Positions 22,872 to 32,131 of a stretch of DNA of 64,000 nucleotides are shown piece by piece (the first letter of the stretch is position 1; every line of letters begins with the position of its first letter). The translations under genes were made by a program, and so were the position numbers. The DNA comes from an uncultured Nitrosomonadales bacterium (lineage in GTDB: Bacteria; Pseudomonadota; Gammaproteobacteria; Burkholderiales; Gallionellaceae). A model generated the notes under the pieces. The model was not told the DNA's origin and searched no databases. It worked only from the letters and a program-made list of their open reading frames with translations. The DNA is taken from the NCBI GenBank assembly GCA_903915035.1, contig CAIWRI010000135.1, positions 1 to 64,000 on the forward strand, read 5' to 3'.

Positions 22872-23101
22872 GTCCGCTATAAACCATTTGACGTCTGCGA
22901 CAGACCGAATACAGTCTGCAACAGGCCATTAGAAGTCCGCAACAGACCAGTGAACGTCTTAAACAGACCGAATAGAGTCAGATATAGATAAACAAGGTCT
23001 GAGACAGACCGAATACTGTCCCGGACAGACCATTCGAAGTCCGCGACAGACCGAATACAGTCCGCAACAGACCATTTGAGGTTCGACACAGGCCAGTGAA
23101 G
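22872..23101. repeat. 21-bp tandem repeat array 2 (11 units, one 20-bp)
   Basis: Units such as GTCTGCGACAGACCGAATACA / GTCTGCAACAGGCCATTAGAA / GTCCGCAACAGACCAGTGAAC; one unit (GTCAGATATAGATAAACAAG) is 20 bp. Confidence 0.95.
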
Positions 23102-23255
23102 TGCAAAACCGTCCGATTGAATCATGGCGCGGGCAATGAAAATCAGCAGCATGGAATTAGTAACTTAATATCAAGCAGGGCAATGTTACACTCGCATCAA
23201 ATCAAGGCGAATATCCGATTTTAAATTCTAAATTTAATTATTCAAGGAGATTGCA

Positions 23256-23363
23256 ATGCCTAAAGCCAATTTTGTACCCGATGCGGATCATGATTTTATG
23301 GTCTGGTTCGGCCATCTTATTACCAACCTGACGCCTGACATGCACAAAATGGCAGCCCCCTAA
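23256..23363 (+). pseudogene. Short ORF downstream of 21-bp arrays, apparently truncated small protein
   Basis: SD AAGGAGATTGCA then MPKANFVPDADHDFMVWFGHLITNLTPDMHKMAAP* (35 aa); stops abruptly. Confidence 0.55.
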
Positions 23364-23753
23364 AAGTACAACTCAATGGTGGACCCCGCTGATGTGTATC
23401 CCCTCAAAGTTTGTTAACAGTAAGCTTCCATTGGCCAAAAGACGCGCCAGAGGCTACAGAAATACGGGCAACTTTATCAATATGATTTACTTCTTATGCG
23501 GAAAAATGAAATTCAGCAACCCACTCTATTTCACCTAGAGCCAATAATTTAATGGTGGATGCCCTTTTCAGCCAGCCTACTTGTAAATTCGTGTCTAAGG
23601 TCGGGGATAATTGGGCACAGACCACGCTTTCACCTTATATTCAAAATAGTGGTCTGGCCCTGATTTGCTACTATCGCTAGCATAGTCAGAATCCGCCCCA
23701 CGCGCTGCTTATAGTGGGCTAAAATCCAATTTCTGAAAAAATAGACGATAAAA

Positions 23754-24410
23754 ATGGAAAAAGATTTTTGGTTGAGACGCTGGGAGCGTGAAGAAACTGC
23801 TTTTCATCAGGGCGAGATTAACCCTTATCTGCGGCAATACTGGGAAGAATTGCATCAGCCTTGCGGCGGCGAAATCTTTGTGCCGCTTTGCGGCAAAAGC
23901 CTCGACATGTTGTGGTTGAGATCGCAAGGCTACGATGTGCTAGGCGTAGAGTTAAGCTCAGTCGCGGTGCAGGCGTTTTTCGAAGAAAACGGTTATGTTC
24001 CGAAGCTCAGCAAACATCAGCGTTTTGACTGCAGTGAAGCTGATCGTATGCGCATCCTGTGCGGTGATTTTTTCGATTTAAGCCGGGATGATCTGGCTCG
24101 GGTACACGCGGTGTATGACCGGGCGTCGTTGGTGGCCTTGCCGCCGGCCATGCGCAAGCGCTATGTACAACATCTGGTGAGCATCCTGCAACCGGCAACA
24201 CAGATATTGCTGGTGACTTTCGATTATCCGCAAAATGAAATGTCCGGACCGCCCTTTGCCGTATCTGCAGCAGAAGTCGATGAACTGTACCGGGATTTCG
24301 CGGAAATACGACTGATAAAAAAGGCCGATGTGCTGGCGGACAATCCGCGACTTGTAGCGCGTGGCGTCAGTCGCCTGCACGAGAACATCTTTGTACTGAC
24401 GATAAACTAG
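23754..24410 (+). CDS. tpm: Thiopurine S-methyltransferase
   Basis: FWLRRWEREETAFHQGEINPYLRQYWEEL; FVPLCGKSLDMLWLRSQGYDVLGVELS. Confidence 0.95.
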   Translation: MEKDFWLRRWEREETAFHQGEINPYLRQYWEELHQPCGGEIFVPLCGKSLDMLWLRSQGYDVLGVELSSVAVQAFFEENGYVPKLSKHQRFDCSEADRMRILCGDFFDLSRDDLARVHAVYDRASLVALPPAMRKRYVQHLVSILQPATQILLVTFDYPQNEMSGPPFAVSAAEVDELYRDFAEIRLIKKADVLADNPRLVARGVSRLHENIFVLTIN

Positions 24411-24413
24411 CGC

Positions 24414-24445
24414 CATCGCCCCCTCACTGTTATGAGAGGGCGATG
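24414..24445. terminator. Bidirectional hairpin between convergent tpm and cytochrome b561
   Basis: CATCGCCCCCTCA-CTGTTA-TGAGAGGGCGATG. Confidence 0.75.
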
Positions 24446-24449
24446 CGGT

Positions 24450-24968
24450 TTAGTGTGGCGTCATGCGTTTAATCAAGCCATCTTTCATGATGAACTGATG
24501 TTTCAACGCACCCAGCACATGAATTGCGACCAGCACGAGCAGGACAGTTACCAGTGTTTCATGCACCGAATGGGCAAACACATGCTCATAAACGTCCTTA
24601 CCCGGCAACAGCTTCGCATCGCCTGACAATAAAGCACGACCTGCATCGCTGGAGAATACCGTCGCAATACCACTCAACGGCAGCACGAACAGCAGGGTAT
24701 AAAGCAGGTGGTGCACGCCCTTGGCGACTTTATCCATGGGCGTATTGCCTACCGCTTTTGGCACACCATCCTTACTGCGGAAAAACAGACGCAGCAGCGT
24801 CAATAACAGTACCACACCCCCCGCGACAAGATGAAGCTGATACGCGGCTAAAGTCGCACTACCGGTATCGGTTAACTCCGACAGACTGTCGCCCAAAAAC
24901 CAGGCCGCGACGAGCAATGCCAGCGTCAGCCAGTGTGTAAATATCATGCGGTTGCTATACTGCGTCAT
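24450..24968 (-). CDS. Cytochrome b561 family protein
   Basis: MTQYSNRMIFTHWLTLALLVAAWFLGD; YQLHLVAGGVVLLLTLLRLFFR; HSVHETLVTVLLVLVAIHVLGALKHQFI. Confidence 0.92.
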   Translation of the reverse strand: MTQYSNRMIFTHWLTLALLVAAWFLGDSLSELTDTGSATLAAYQLHLVAGGVVLLLTLLRLFFRSKDGVPKAVGNTPMDKVAKGVHHLLYTLLFVLPLSGIATVFSSDAGRALLSGDAKLLPGKDVYEHVFAHSVHETLVTVLLVLVAIHVLGALKHQFIMKDGLIKRMTPH

Positions 24969-25053
24969 CGTGTTTCTCCTTATCATTTTTTGTGAATGCG
25001 TCTGATAGCCGCTATCCGGTAAAGTTCCATCGCGGCTGAACGTTAGCTGAAAC

Positions 25054-27666
25054 ATGCAGGCACTGTTAATTGCTGAGCCGCACCGACTTTTAACTGAAGC
25101 TATAGCAGCCATACAAGCATACAGGGAGATCCGCCAAATGAAAGCCACGCATAATTCAGGCCTGAGCAGCACAGAAGCATTGCGGCGTCTGGCCGAAACA
25201 GGCTATAACGAACTGACGCCGCCCCATCCGCGCCGTTTATGGAATATTTCAGCCGAAGTCGTGCAAGAACCGATGTTTCTGCTGTTAATCGCTGCGGGCG
25301 GAATTTATCTGTTGCTGGGCGAGATTTCCGACGCGGTGATGCTACTGGGCTTCGTGGTACTCATCATCAACATGACCATATTTCAGGTGCAAAAAAGCGA
25401 ACGGGTGCTGGAAGCGTTGCGCGATTTATCCAGTCCGCGCGCACAAGTCATACGGGATGGCAAAGTTCAGCGCATTGCCGGACGCGAGGTGGTAACAGGC
25501 GATTTACTGCTACTTACCGAAGGCGACCGGGTTGCTACGGATGCGGTCTTGCTCAATTGCTGTGATCTGTTCGCCGATGAATCCATGCTGACCGGCGAAT
25601 CTGTCCCTGTGCGCAAACAGGCAGGCAACCCGGATACTGCATTACAGGCGCCGGGCGGTGATGATCAGCCATTCGTCTATGCCGGCACGATGCTGGTGCA
25701 AGGTTACGGCATCGGCCAGGTCACCGCCACCGGTCACGCCAGCGCCATCGGTCAGATCGGAAAATCGATAGCAGACACTCAGGCTGGCGTATCGCCATTG
25801 CGCACACAAACGGCTCAACTGGTACGTCGCCTTGCCCTCATTGCCATCACTCTTTGCATCTTGCTGGTGCTGATCTACGGATACACGCGGGGAGATTGGC
25901 TCAATGCGCTGCTGGCCGGCATCAGTCTGGCGATGTCCACCCTGCCGGAAGAGTTTCCGGTGATCCTGTCAGTATTCATGTCGCTGGGCGCCTGGCGCAT
26001 TTCCCGCCATCAGGTACTGACCAGACGGCTGGATGCCATCGAAACGCTGGGCGCGACTACCGTGCTATGCACCGACAAGACCGGAACACTGACGCAGAAT
26101 CATATGGTGATCAAGAAACTGTATGGCGCTGGTCAGATGTTGGATGTAGAGGATCTGGCCGAGCTGCCCGAACCCTGGCATGAACTGGTGGAGTTCGGCA
26201 TTCTGGCCAGCGAAAAAGAGCCGTTTGATCCGATGGAACGCGCCTTGCATGAGTTAGGCAAGCGCACCTTAGGCGGCAGCGAACACCTGCATGACGATTG
26301 GGAAATTGTCCACGAATACAGCCTGTCTGCTGAAATGCTGGCGATGTCTCATGTCTGGCGGGGTAATAATGAGCCACATCAGCTGGTTGCTGCTAAAGGC
26401 GCGCCGGAAGCGATCATTGATCTGTGCCACCTGCCGTCTGAAATTGCGCGTGAAATTGAACAAGTTGCCGCTGGCATGGCCGATGGCGGTCTTCGTGTGT
26501 TAGGCGTTGCAAGAGCGAAATTATCAACCGCTAAAGACTCAGCCTGGCCTGCCTGCCAGCATGATATCGACTTTTCCTTTGTCGGCCTGCTCGGTCTGCA
26601 AGACCCGCTGCGCCCCGCTGTCAAAGAGGCGATACAGCAGTGCCACGGGGCAGGCATACATGTAGTGATGGTAACAGGCGACCATCCGCGCACCGCCATG
26701 GCAATTGCCCGGGAACTGGGATTGCCGGCAGAGAAGGTACTGACCGGGCCTGAACTGAGCGTACTGAGCGATGCAGCATTACGCGCCAGCCTTCATGAGC
26801 TATGGGTATTTGCGCGCATCGTGCCGCAGCAAAAACTGCGCCTGGTAGAAGCCTTCAAGGCCAACGGCGACATCGTCGCAATGACAGGCGACGGGGTGAA
26901 CGATGCGCCCGCCTTAAAAGCGGCACATATCGGCGTGGCAATGGGCAAACGCGGCACTGACGTGGCGCGTGAAGCGGCTGCGCTGGTTTTACTTGACGAT
27001 GACTTTAGCTCGCTGGTGACGACCATACGATCAGGGCGGCGCATTTACGACAATTTGCGCCGCGCGATGAGTTACACCCTGTCTGTTCATTTGCCTATTG
27101 TAGGAATGGCCATGCTGCCGGTATTACTGGGGAAGCCGCTGATGCTGATGCCGGCTCACATCATGTTTCTGGAGCTGATCATCGGCCCCGCCTGTTCGAT
27201 ATTTTTTGAGGCCGAAGCGGAAGACGAAAATATCATGCAACGCCCGCCGCGCAAGGCCAACGAAGCATTGTTCTCAGGACTGCGACTGGCACTCAGTTTG
27301 CTGCAAGGAGTCGCCGCACTCACCGTTGCCGTCGCTGTTTACGCTTGGGCATTACTAAATTCCTGCGAAACTGACACCATCCGCGCACTGGTATTCACCG
27401 CCATGGTGACGGGAAACATCACGCTAATCTTTGCCAATCGCTCAATATCGTTACCGGTATCAAAACCGGCTTCACAACAAAATCCCGTGCTGAAGTGGAT
27501 ATTACTGGGCACCGGCAGCGGATTAGCCCTGGTATTGAGCGTTCCGCTATTGCGCGAACTGTTCCATTTCTCAGGGAATATGCAGTTTTTTCTGCTCACA
27601 GGCCTGCTGGCGGCGATGGGCACAGCACTGCTTAATGCAGCAATAAAAAGAATTGCCGTTGCTTGA
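25054..27666 (+). CDS. Cation-translocating P-type ATPase
   Basis: DKTGTLTQN phosphorylation motif, TGDGVNDAPALKAAHIGVAMG, STLPEEFPVI; an internal start at 25138 is also possible. Confidence 0.93.
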   Translation: MQALLIAEPHRLLTEAIAAIQAYREIRQMKATHNSGLSSTEALRRLAETGYNELTPPHPRRLWNISAEVVQEPMFLLLIAAGGIYLLLGEISDAVMLLGFVVLIINMTIFQVQKSERVLEALRDLSSPRAQVIRDGKVQRIAGREVVTGDLLLLTEGDRVATDAVLLNCCDLFADESMLTGESVPVRKQAGNPDTALQAPGGDDQPFVYAGTMLVQGYGIGQVTATGHASAIGQIGKSIADTQAGVSPLRTQTAQLVRRLALIAITLCILLVLIYGYTRGDWLNALLAGISLAMSTLPEEFPVILSVFMSLGAWRISRHQVLTRRLDAIETLGATTVLCTDKTGTLTQNHMVIKKLYGAGQMLDVEDLAELPEPWHELVEFGILASEKEPFDPMERALHELGKRTLGGSEHLHDDWEIVHEYSLSAEMLAMSHVWRGNNEPHQLVAAKGAPEAIIDLCHLPSEIAREIEQVAAGMADGGLRVLGVARAKLSTAKDSAWPACQHDIDFSFVGLLGLQDPLRPAVKEAIQQCHGAGIHVVMVTGDHPRTAMAIARELGLPAEKVLTGPELSVLSDAALRASLHELWVFARIVPQQKLRLVEAFKANGDIVAMTGDGVNDAPALKAAHIGVAMGKRGTDVAREAAALVLLDDDFSSLVTTIRSGRRIYDNLRRAMSYTLSVHLPIVGMAMLPVLLGKPLMLMPAHIMFLELIIGPACSIFFEAEAEDENIMQRPPRKANEALFSGLRLALSLLQGVAALTVAVAVYAWALLNSCETDTIRALVFTAMVTGNITLIFANRSISLPVSKPASQQNPVLKWILLGTGSGLALVLSVPLLRELFHFSGNMQFFLLTGLLAAMGTALLNAAIKRIAVA

Positions 27667-28137
27667 TCCCTTTGAATTCGGTCTTACCAAAGTTGCACTT
27701 CAGAGTTGAATCCGCCCAGCAATATCATTCATTCGCATTAAAAACAACCTCGCCGGTGGCAGACCCGCCGCAAATCCGCAGGGGTATTTTACGATACGCA
27801 AGGATCATCGCAATAAAAAGGCAACCACGACGTTTTATTGCGAGTGCGCAACATCAGTTGATAAGACAGCCAAAATTCGGGACCACCCTTGCTGCATTGA
27901 TGCTGTCATCAGTTTTTTATACCTTCACAAACCAGCATAACCGCGACACAAACTTCGCCAAAAAATTCAAAATTTTCCCTGCGCTAACAAAAAGTTACAT
28001 AGGCCATTTGGCATATTGTTTTACAAGGCTCGCAGACGTATTGTGAAGACCGTTTGAAGGATGCACCTTAGTCCGCTCAAGCTGAGACAGGGATAGTTCC
28101 TGTAAATTCTTTTCACTCACGTTAAGGAGATGATGTC

Positions 28138-29007
28138 ATGTCAGAATCAGTTACCAGATTTGGTTGGCTACCCGACTTTCCCAGCATTCAGGATTACACC
28201 GTTGAACATGCCAGGATCAAGCCGCTGCTTGCCAAGGTCAACCGCACAGCTCCAGCCACGCTGCCCGTCAGTGTGGATTTGCGCACCTGGTGTTCGCCGA
28301 TTGAAAACCAGCTCAATCTGGGTTCATGCACCGCCAATGCGGGCGTCGGCATGGTCGAATATTATCAGCGCCGTGCCTATGGCTATGATATTGATGCCTC
28401 TCGCCTGTTCCTCTACAAAGCGACCCGCGATTTATTGAAGTCAACCGGCGACACGGGCGCTTTTTTACGCACCACAATGGAAGCACTAGTACTGTTCGGT
28501 GTACCACCGGAAGAATACTGGCCGTATGTGGTCGCCAATTTCGACATCGAACCCAGCGCTTTTTTATATTCTTTCGGACAAAATTATCAAGCATTGAATT
28601 ATTACCGGCTTGATCCGGCAGGCACAGCCAAACCGACTTTGCTGAATGCAATTAAATCCAATCTGGCTGCGGGACTGCCTGCCATGTTCGGTTTCACGGT
28701 ATACAGCTCCTATACCCAGGCCAGCGTCGCCAACCAGGGAGCGTTCCCTTATCCTGCCGCCGGCGAAAAAATTGTCGGCGGACACGCGATCATGGCGGTC
28801 GGATATAACGACACCATACAGATCAAAAATACCGCAGTCGGCGCAGTTGCAACCACAGGCGCCTTGCTGATCCGCAATTCCTGGGGAACCAGCTGGGGCA
28901 ATGGCGGCTACGGCTGGCTACCCTATGCCTACGTGCTGAACGGATTGGCCACCGACTGGTGGGCGCTGATCTCCGCAGAATGGGTAGACACAGGCAAGTT
29001 TGGCTAA
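28138..29007 (+). CDS. Papain-like C1 family cysteine peptidase
   Basis: SVDLRTWCSPIENQLNLGSCTANAGVGMVEYY (Cys), GGHAIMAVGYND (His), LIRNSWGTSWGNGGYGWLPYAYV (Asn); no obvious signal peptide. Confidence 0.88.
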   Translation: MSESVTRFGWLPDFPSIQDYTVEHARIKPLLAKVNRTAPATLPVSVDLRTWCSPIENQLNLGSCTANAGVGMVEYYQRRAYGYDIDASRLFLYKATRDLLKSTGDTGAFLRTTMEALVLFGVPPEEYWPYVVANFDIEPSAFLYSFGQNYQALNYYRLDPAGTAKPTLLNAIKSNLAAGLPAMFGFTVYSSYTQASVANQGAFPYPAAGEKIVGGHAIMAVGYNDTIQIKNTAVGAVATTGALLIRNSWGTSWGNGGYGWLPYAYVLNGLATDWWALISAEWVDTGKFG

Positions 29008-29038
29008 GCATTCCGCAATAGTCTGATTCAGGCTATTG

Positions 29039-29075
29039 AGCCGGGAACGGGAATCATCCGCTTCCGGCTTTTTTA
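29039..29075 (+). terminator. Rho-independent terminator after the C1 peptidase
   Basis: GCCGGGAACGGG-AATCAT-CCGCTTCCGGC then a T run. Confidence 0.75.
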
Positions 29076-29210
29076 CGTACCTGTGATGGTACTTTTCCCG
29101 TGGCGGATGCTGCGGGGCTTTTTCCCGTGATGATCACCTGGATGATGCATAAACTCCGTCAGACTGCTAGAATCCATCCTTTGTAACTGACCCCTCAAAG
29201 GAATTCGAAT

Positions 29211-30131
29211 ATGAGCATGTCCGACCGCGACGGTTTTATCTGGCACGATGGCAAACTTGTGCCCTGGCGCGATGCGACCACCCATGTATTGACCCACACA
29301 TTACACTATGGCATGGGCGTATTTGAAGGCGTGCGCGCTTACAAGGCAACTGAGGGGACCGCAATTTTCAGACTTCGCGAACACACCGAGCGATTGTTCA
29401 ATTCGGCACATATCTTCCAGATGAAAATGCCTTGGGATAAGGAAACCATCATGGAAGCGCATCGCGAAGTGGTGCGTACCAACAAACTTGAATCCTGTTA
29501 CATCCGCCCGATCTGTTTCTACGGCTCTGAGGCGATGGGCATCGCTGCCACCGCGCTGTCAACTCATGTGGCCATTGCGGCCTGGCCGTGGGGCGCTTAT
29601 TTGGGCGACGAAGGCATGCAAAAAGGCATCCGCGTCAAAACTTCCAGCTTCACCCGTCACCATGTCAACGTCAACATGTGCCGTGCAAAATCGGTTACCA
29701 CTTACGCCAATTCGATTCTGGCACATCAGGAAGTGGCCAACGACAACTACGACGAAGCCCTGCTGCTGGACGTAGATGGCTATGTGGCTGAAGGTGCTGG
29801 AGAAAACATCTTCATCGTCAAGAAGGGAAAGCTGTACACGCCTGATCTGACTTCCTGTCTGGAAGGGATTACCCGCGATTCCGTGATCACGCTGGCACGT
29901 GAAATAGGCATTGAAGTGATTGAAAAACGCATCACCCGAGATGAAATTTACTGCGCAGAAGAAGCCTTCTTTACCGGCACTGCGGCTGAAGTCACTCCGA
30001 TACGCGAACTGGATCAGCGCATGATAGGCGCAGGTTCACGCGGTCCGGTTACCGCCGTGTTACAACAGGCATTCTTTGATTGTGTCGCAGGAAAACATCC
30101 GCTACATACCGACTGGCTGGACTATGTTTAA
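29211..30131 (+). CDS. ilvE: Branched-chain amino acid aminotransferase
   Basis: GKLVPWRDATTHVLTHTLHYGMGVFEGVRAY; GEGAGENIFIVKKG-type motif; EAFFTGTAAEVTPIRELD. Confidence 0.96.
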   Translation: MSMSDRDGFIWHDGKLVPWRDATTHVLTHTLHYGMGVFEGVRAYKATEGTAIFRLREHTERLFNSAHIFQMKMPWDKETIMEAHREVVRTNKLESCYIRPICFYGSEAMGIAATALSTHVAIAAWPWGAYLGDEGMQKGIRVKTSSFTRHHVNVNMCRAKSVTTYANSILAHQEVANDNYDEALLLDVDGYVAEGAGENIFIVKKGKLYTPDLTSCLEGITRDSVITLAREIGIEVIEKRITRDEIYCAEEAFFTGTAAEVTPIRELDQRMIGAGSRGPVTAVLQQAFFDCVAGKHPLHTDWLDYV

Positions 30132-30143
30132 AGGAGCAGCATC

Positions 30144-30320
30144 ATGACTATTGAAATCACCGCAAAGGATTTACCGCTAACTTGCCCGAAACAGGGTGCA
30201 AGCCTGTGGAATGCACATCCGAAAGTATCACTGGCGCTGAATGAACACGGCGAGGCGAGTTGCCCGTATTGCGGTACACACTACAAACTGACCGGCGCGC
30301 TACCTGCAGGACATCATTAA
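30144..30320 (+). CDS. Zinc-finger domain protein (zf-CHCC-like, 58 aa)
   Basis: MTIEITAKDLPLTCPKQGASLWNAHPKVSLALNEHGEASCPYCGTHYKLTGALPAGHH*, SD aaggagcagc; too short for the ORF track. Confidence 0.85.
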   Translation: MTIEITAKDLPLTCPKQGASLWNAHPKVSLALNEHGEASCPYCGTHYKLTGALPAGHH

Positions 30321-30377
30321 CCGTCCTCTCCTCTACCCCTCCCCTGCGTGGGAGGCGAGCATGAACGTAAAGGTTGC

Positions 30378-31388
30378 ATGAAAAAAATACTGGTTATCGG
30401 GCCGAGCTGGGTCGGCGACTGCATGCTGATGCAGCCGATGCTGATGCGCCTCAAACAGCGCCATACCGACTGCCGGATAGATGTACTGGCACCCGCCTGG
30501 ACGGCGGGATTGCTGGACGCCCTGCCTGAAGTTAATCAGTCTATCGTCAACCCTTTCCCGCACGGCACCTTACAGCTCAAAGCCCGCTACCGGCTGGGCG
30601 TAGAGTTGCGTGCAGCGCACTACGACCAGGTCATCGTGCTGCCCAATTCACTCAAATCTGCCCTGACTCCCTTTTTTGCCCGCATCCCGCTGCGTACCGG
30701 CTTTGTCGGCGAGATGCGCCACGGTCTGCTTAACGATGCGCGCAAACTGGACAAAAGCGAATTGCCGCTGATGGTGGAACGCTTCGCGCAGTTAGCCGAA
30801 GAACGGGATGCAAAAATTCCACGTCCGCTGGCTAATCCGCAACTGAGTATTTCAACAAATCAGGTTGATGCCACACTGATTAAACTGAGTTTATCGCTCG
30901 CGCAACCGGTCGCCATCTTCTGCCCGGGTGCGGAATACGGTCCGGCTAAACGCTGGCCTGGCAGCTATTTTGCCGATATTGCCAACCGGCTACACGCGAA
31001 AGGCTACGCCATCTGGCTGATAGGCTCCGCAAAAGACCATGGCATCGCAGAAAAAATCGCCTCAAATAGTCCTGCGCTCAACTTATGCGGCCAAACCGAT
31101 TTGAGCGATGCACTCGCGTTGCTGTCCATAGCACAACTTGTGATCAGCAACGATTCAGGCTTGATGCATCTGGCAGCGGCTCTTGACAGGCCTTTAATCG
31201 CCTTGTTCGGCTCCAGCAGCCCGCAATTCACCCCCCCTCTGTCAAGCGCTGCCGCCATTGTCAAACTCGACCTCGAATGCAGCCCCTGTTTCAAGCGCGT
31301 CTGCCCGCTGGGTCACTTTAACTGTATGAATCAACTTACACCGGAACTGGTGTGGGAAAAAATCCAGCGGATACTCCGCATTACCTGA
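30378..31388 (+). CDS. waaF: LPS heptosyltransferase II
   Basis: MKKILVIGPSWVGDCMLMQPMLMRLKQ; FCPGAEYGPAKRWPG; ISNDSGLMHLAAALDRPLIALFGSSSP. Confidence 0.95.
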   Translation: MKKILVIGPSWVGDCMLMQPMLMRLKQRHTDCRIDVLAPAWTAGLLDALPEVNQSIVNPFPHGTLQLKARYRLGVELRAAHYDQVIVLPNSLKSALTPFFARIPLRTGFVGEMRHGLLNDARKLDKSELPLMVERFAQLAEERDAKIPRPLANPQLSISTNQVDATLIKLSLSLAQPVAIFCPGAEYGPAKRWPGSYFADIANRLHAKGYAIWLIGSAKDHGIAEKIASNSPALNLCGQTDLSDALALLSIAQLVISNDSGLMHLAAALDRPLIALFGSSSPQFTPPLSSAAAIVKLDLECSPCFKRVCPLGHFNCMNQLTPELVWEKIQRILRIT

Positions 31389-31462
31389 ACGCTGCCGGTA
31401 GAAGTTGGCTCAATCAGGATAAGGTAAGTAGCTGGCGTAGCCTGTCTCGCTCGAAGGTAAGG

Positions 31463-31570
31463 TTAGGGTGTCGTTTGCCAGGAAATATCAATTTTTCTAT
31501 GGATTGATACACAGTCTCGCAGATAAAGATTTATCAGGCTCTGATACGATACACCGTTTTCGTCAGCCAT
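31463..31570 (-). pseudogene. BrnA-like antitoxin C-terminal remnant
   Basis: MADENGVSYQSLINLYLRDCVSIHRKIDISWQTTP*; about 55 bp of it is duplicated at 32221-32272. Confidence 0.6.
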
Positions 31571-31712
31571 TTGCTTGAAAAAGACGCCCTAACGTAGAAG
31601 TGAGCGACTGGCCGGTCACGAAATGTGATTGAAACTCCTGTGTAATTTATCACAGGCCATGAAAGAAGCCATTGCTTGGTCAATCTGCTCTTCTGACGGG
31701 TTCGACGCTTGC

Positions 31713-31939
31713 TTAAATGTGAACTGCTGCAGCATGCAGTTTAAGGCCTAGCGCACTGACCACTTTCAGGATGGTGTCGAAGCTCGGTGCGCGATCACCA
31801 GAGAGTGCCTTGTAAAGGCTTTAGCGATAAATGTGGCATCACCATTTGCTTCTTCCAGACAGGCCTCTAGGTAGGCAGCCACTTCTTCTGGTGTGCGCAA
31901 ATACTCTGCTACATCGTAGCGTGTAGTTTTTACCATCAT
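31713..31939 (-). pseudogene. HigA/XRE-type antitoxin with internal frameshifting deletion
   Basis: MMVKTTRYDVAEYLRTPEEVAAYLEACLEEANGDATFIAKA, then after a frame change LYKALSGDRAPSFDTILKVVSALGLKLHAAAVHI*; the central HTH segment appears deleted. Confidence 0.75.
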
Positions 31940-31945
31940 GCACTC

Positions 31946-32131
31946 CTATAGATTGCGAGCCAGGCGTAAGGCGATCCTGATATCCGCAGCCTGGGTGGAT
32001 TTATCCCCACCGGCCAGCAAAACCACAACATCACTACCGCGTTTTGTAAAGTACACCCTATAACCTGGGCCGTAATCAATACGCAATTCAGCAACCCCTT
32101 CTCCAACAGCTTTGTTGAGTTCAAACATCAA
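31946..32131 (-). pseudogene. RelE/HigB-like toxin, C-terminal portion only
   Basis: VGEGVAELRIDYGPGYRVYFTKRGSDVVVLLAGGDKSTQAADIRIALRLARNL*; the usual N-terminal half is missing. Confidence 0.75.

Noticed and set aside
22639-23101. CRISPR array
   Set aside because: Repeats are contiguous 21-bp units with no unique spacers of regular size, and no cas genes are in the window.
22877-23152. Minus-strand ORF with heptad peptide repeats as a true protein
   Set aside because: Could be real, but a 20-bp unit breaks the periodic register and there is no clear SD; treated as repeat DNA and raised only as a low-interest question.
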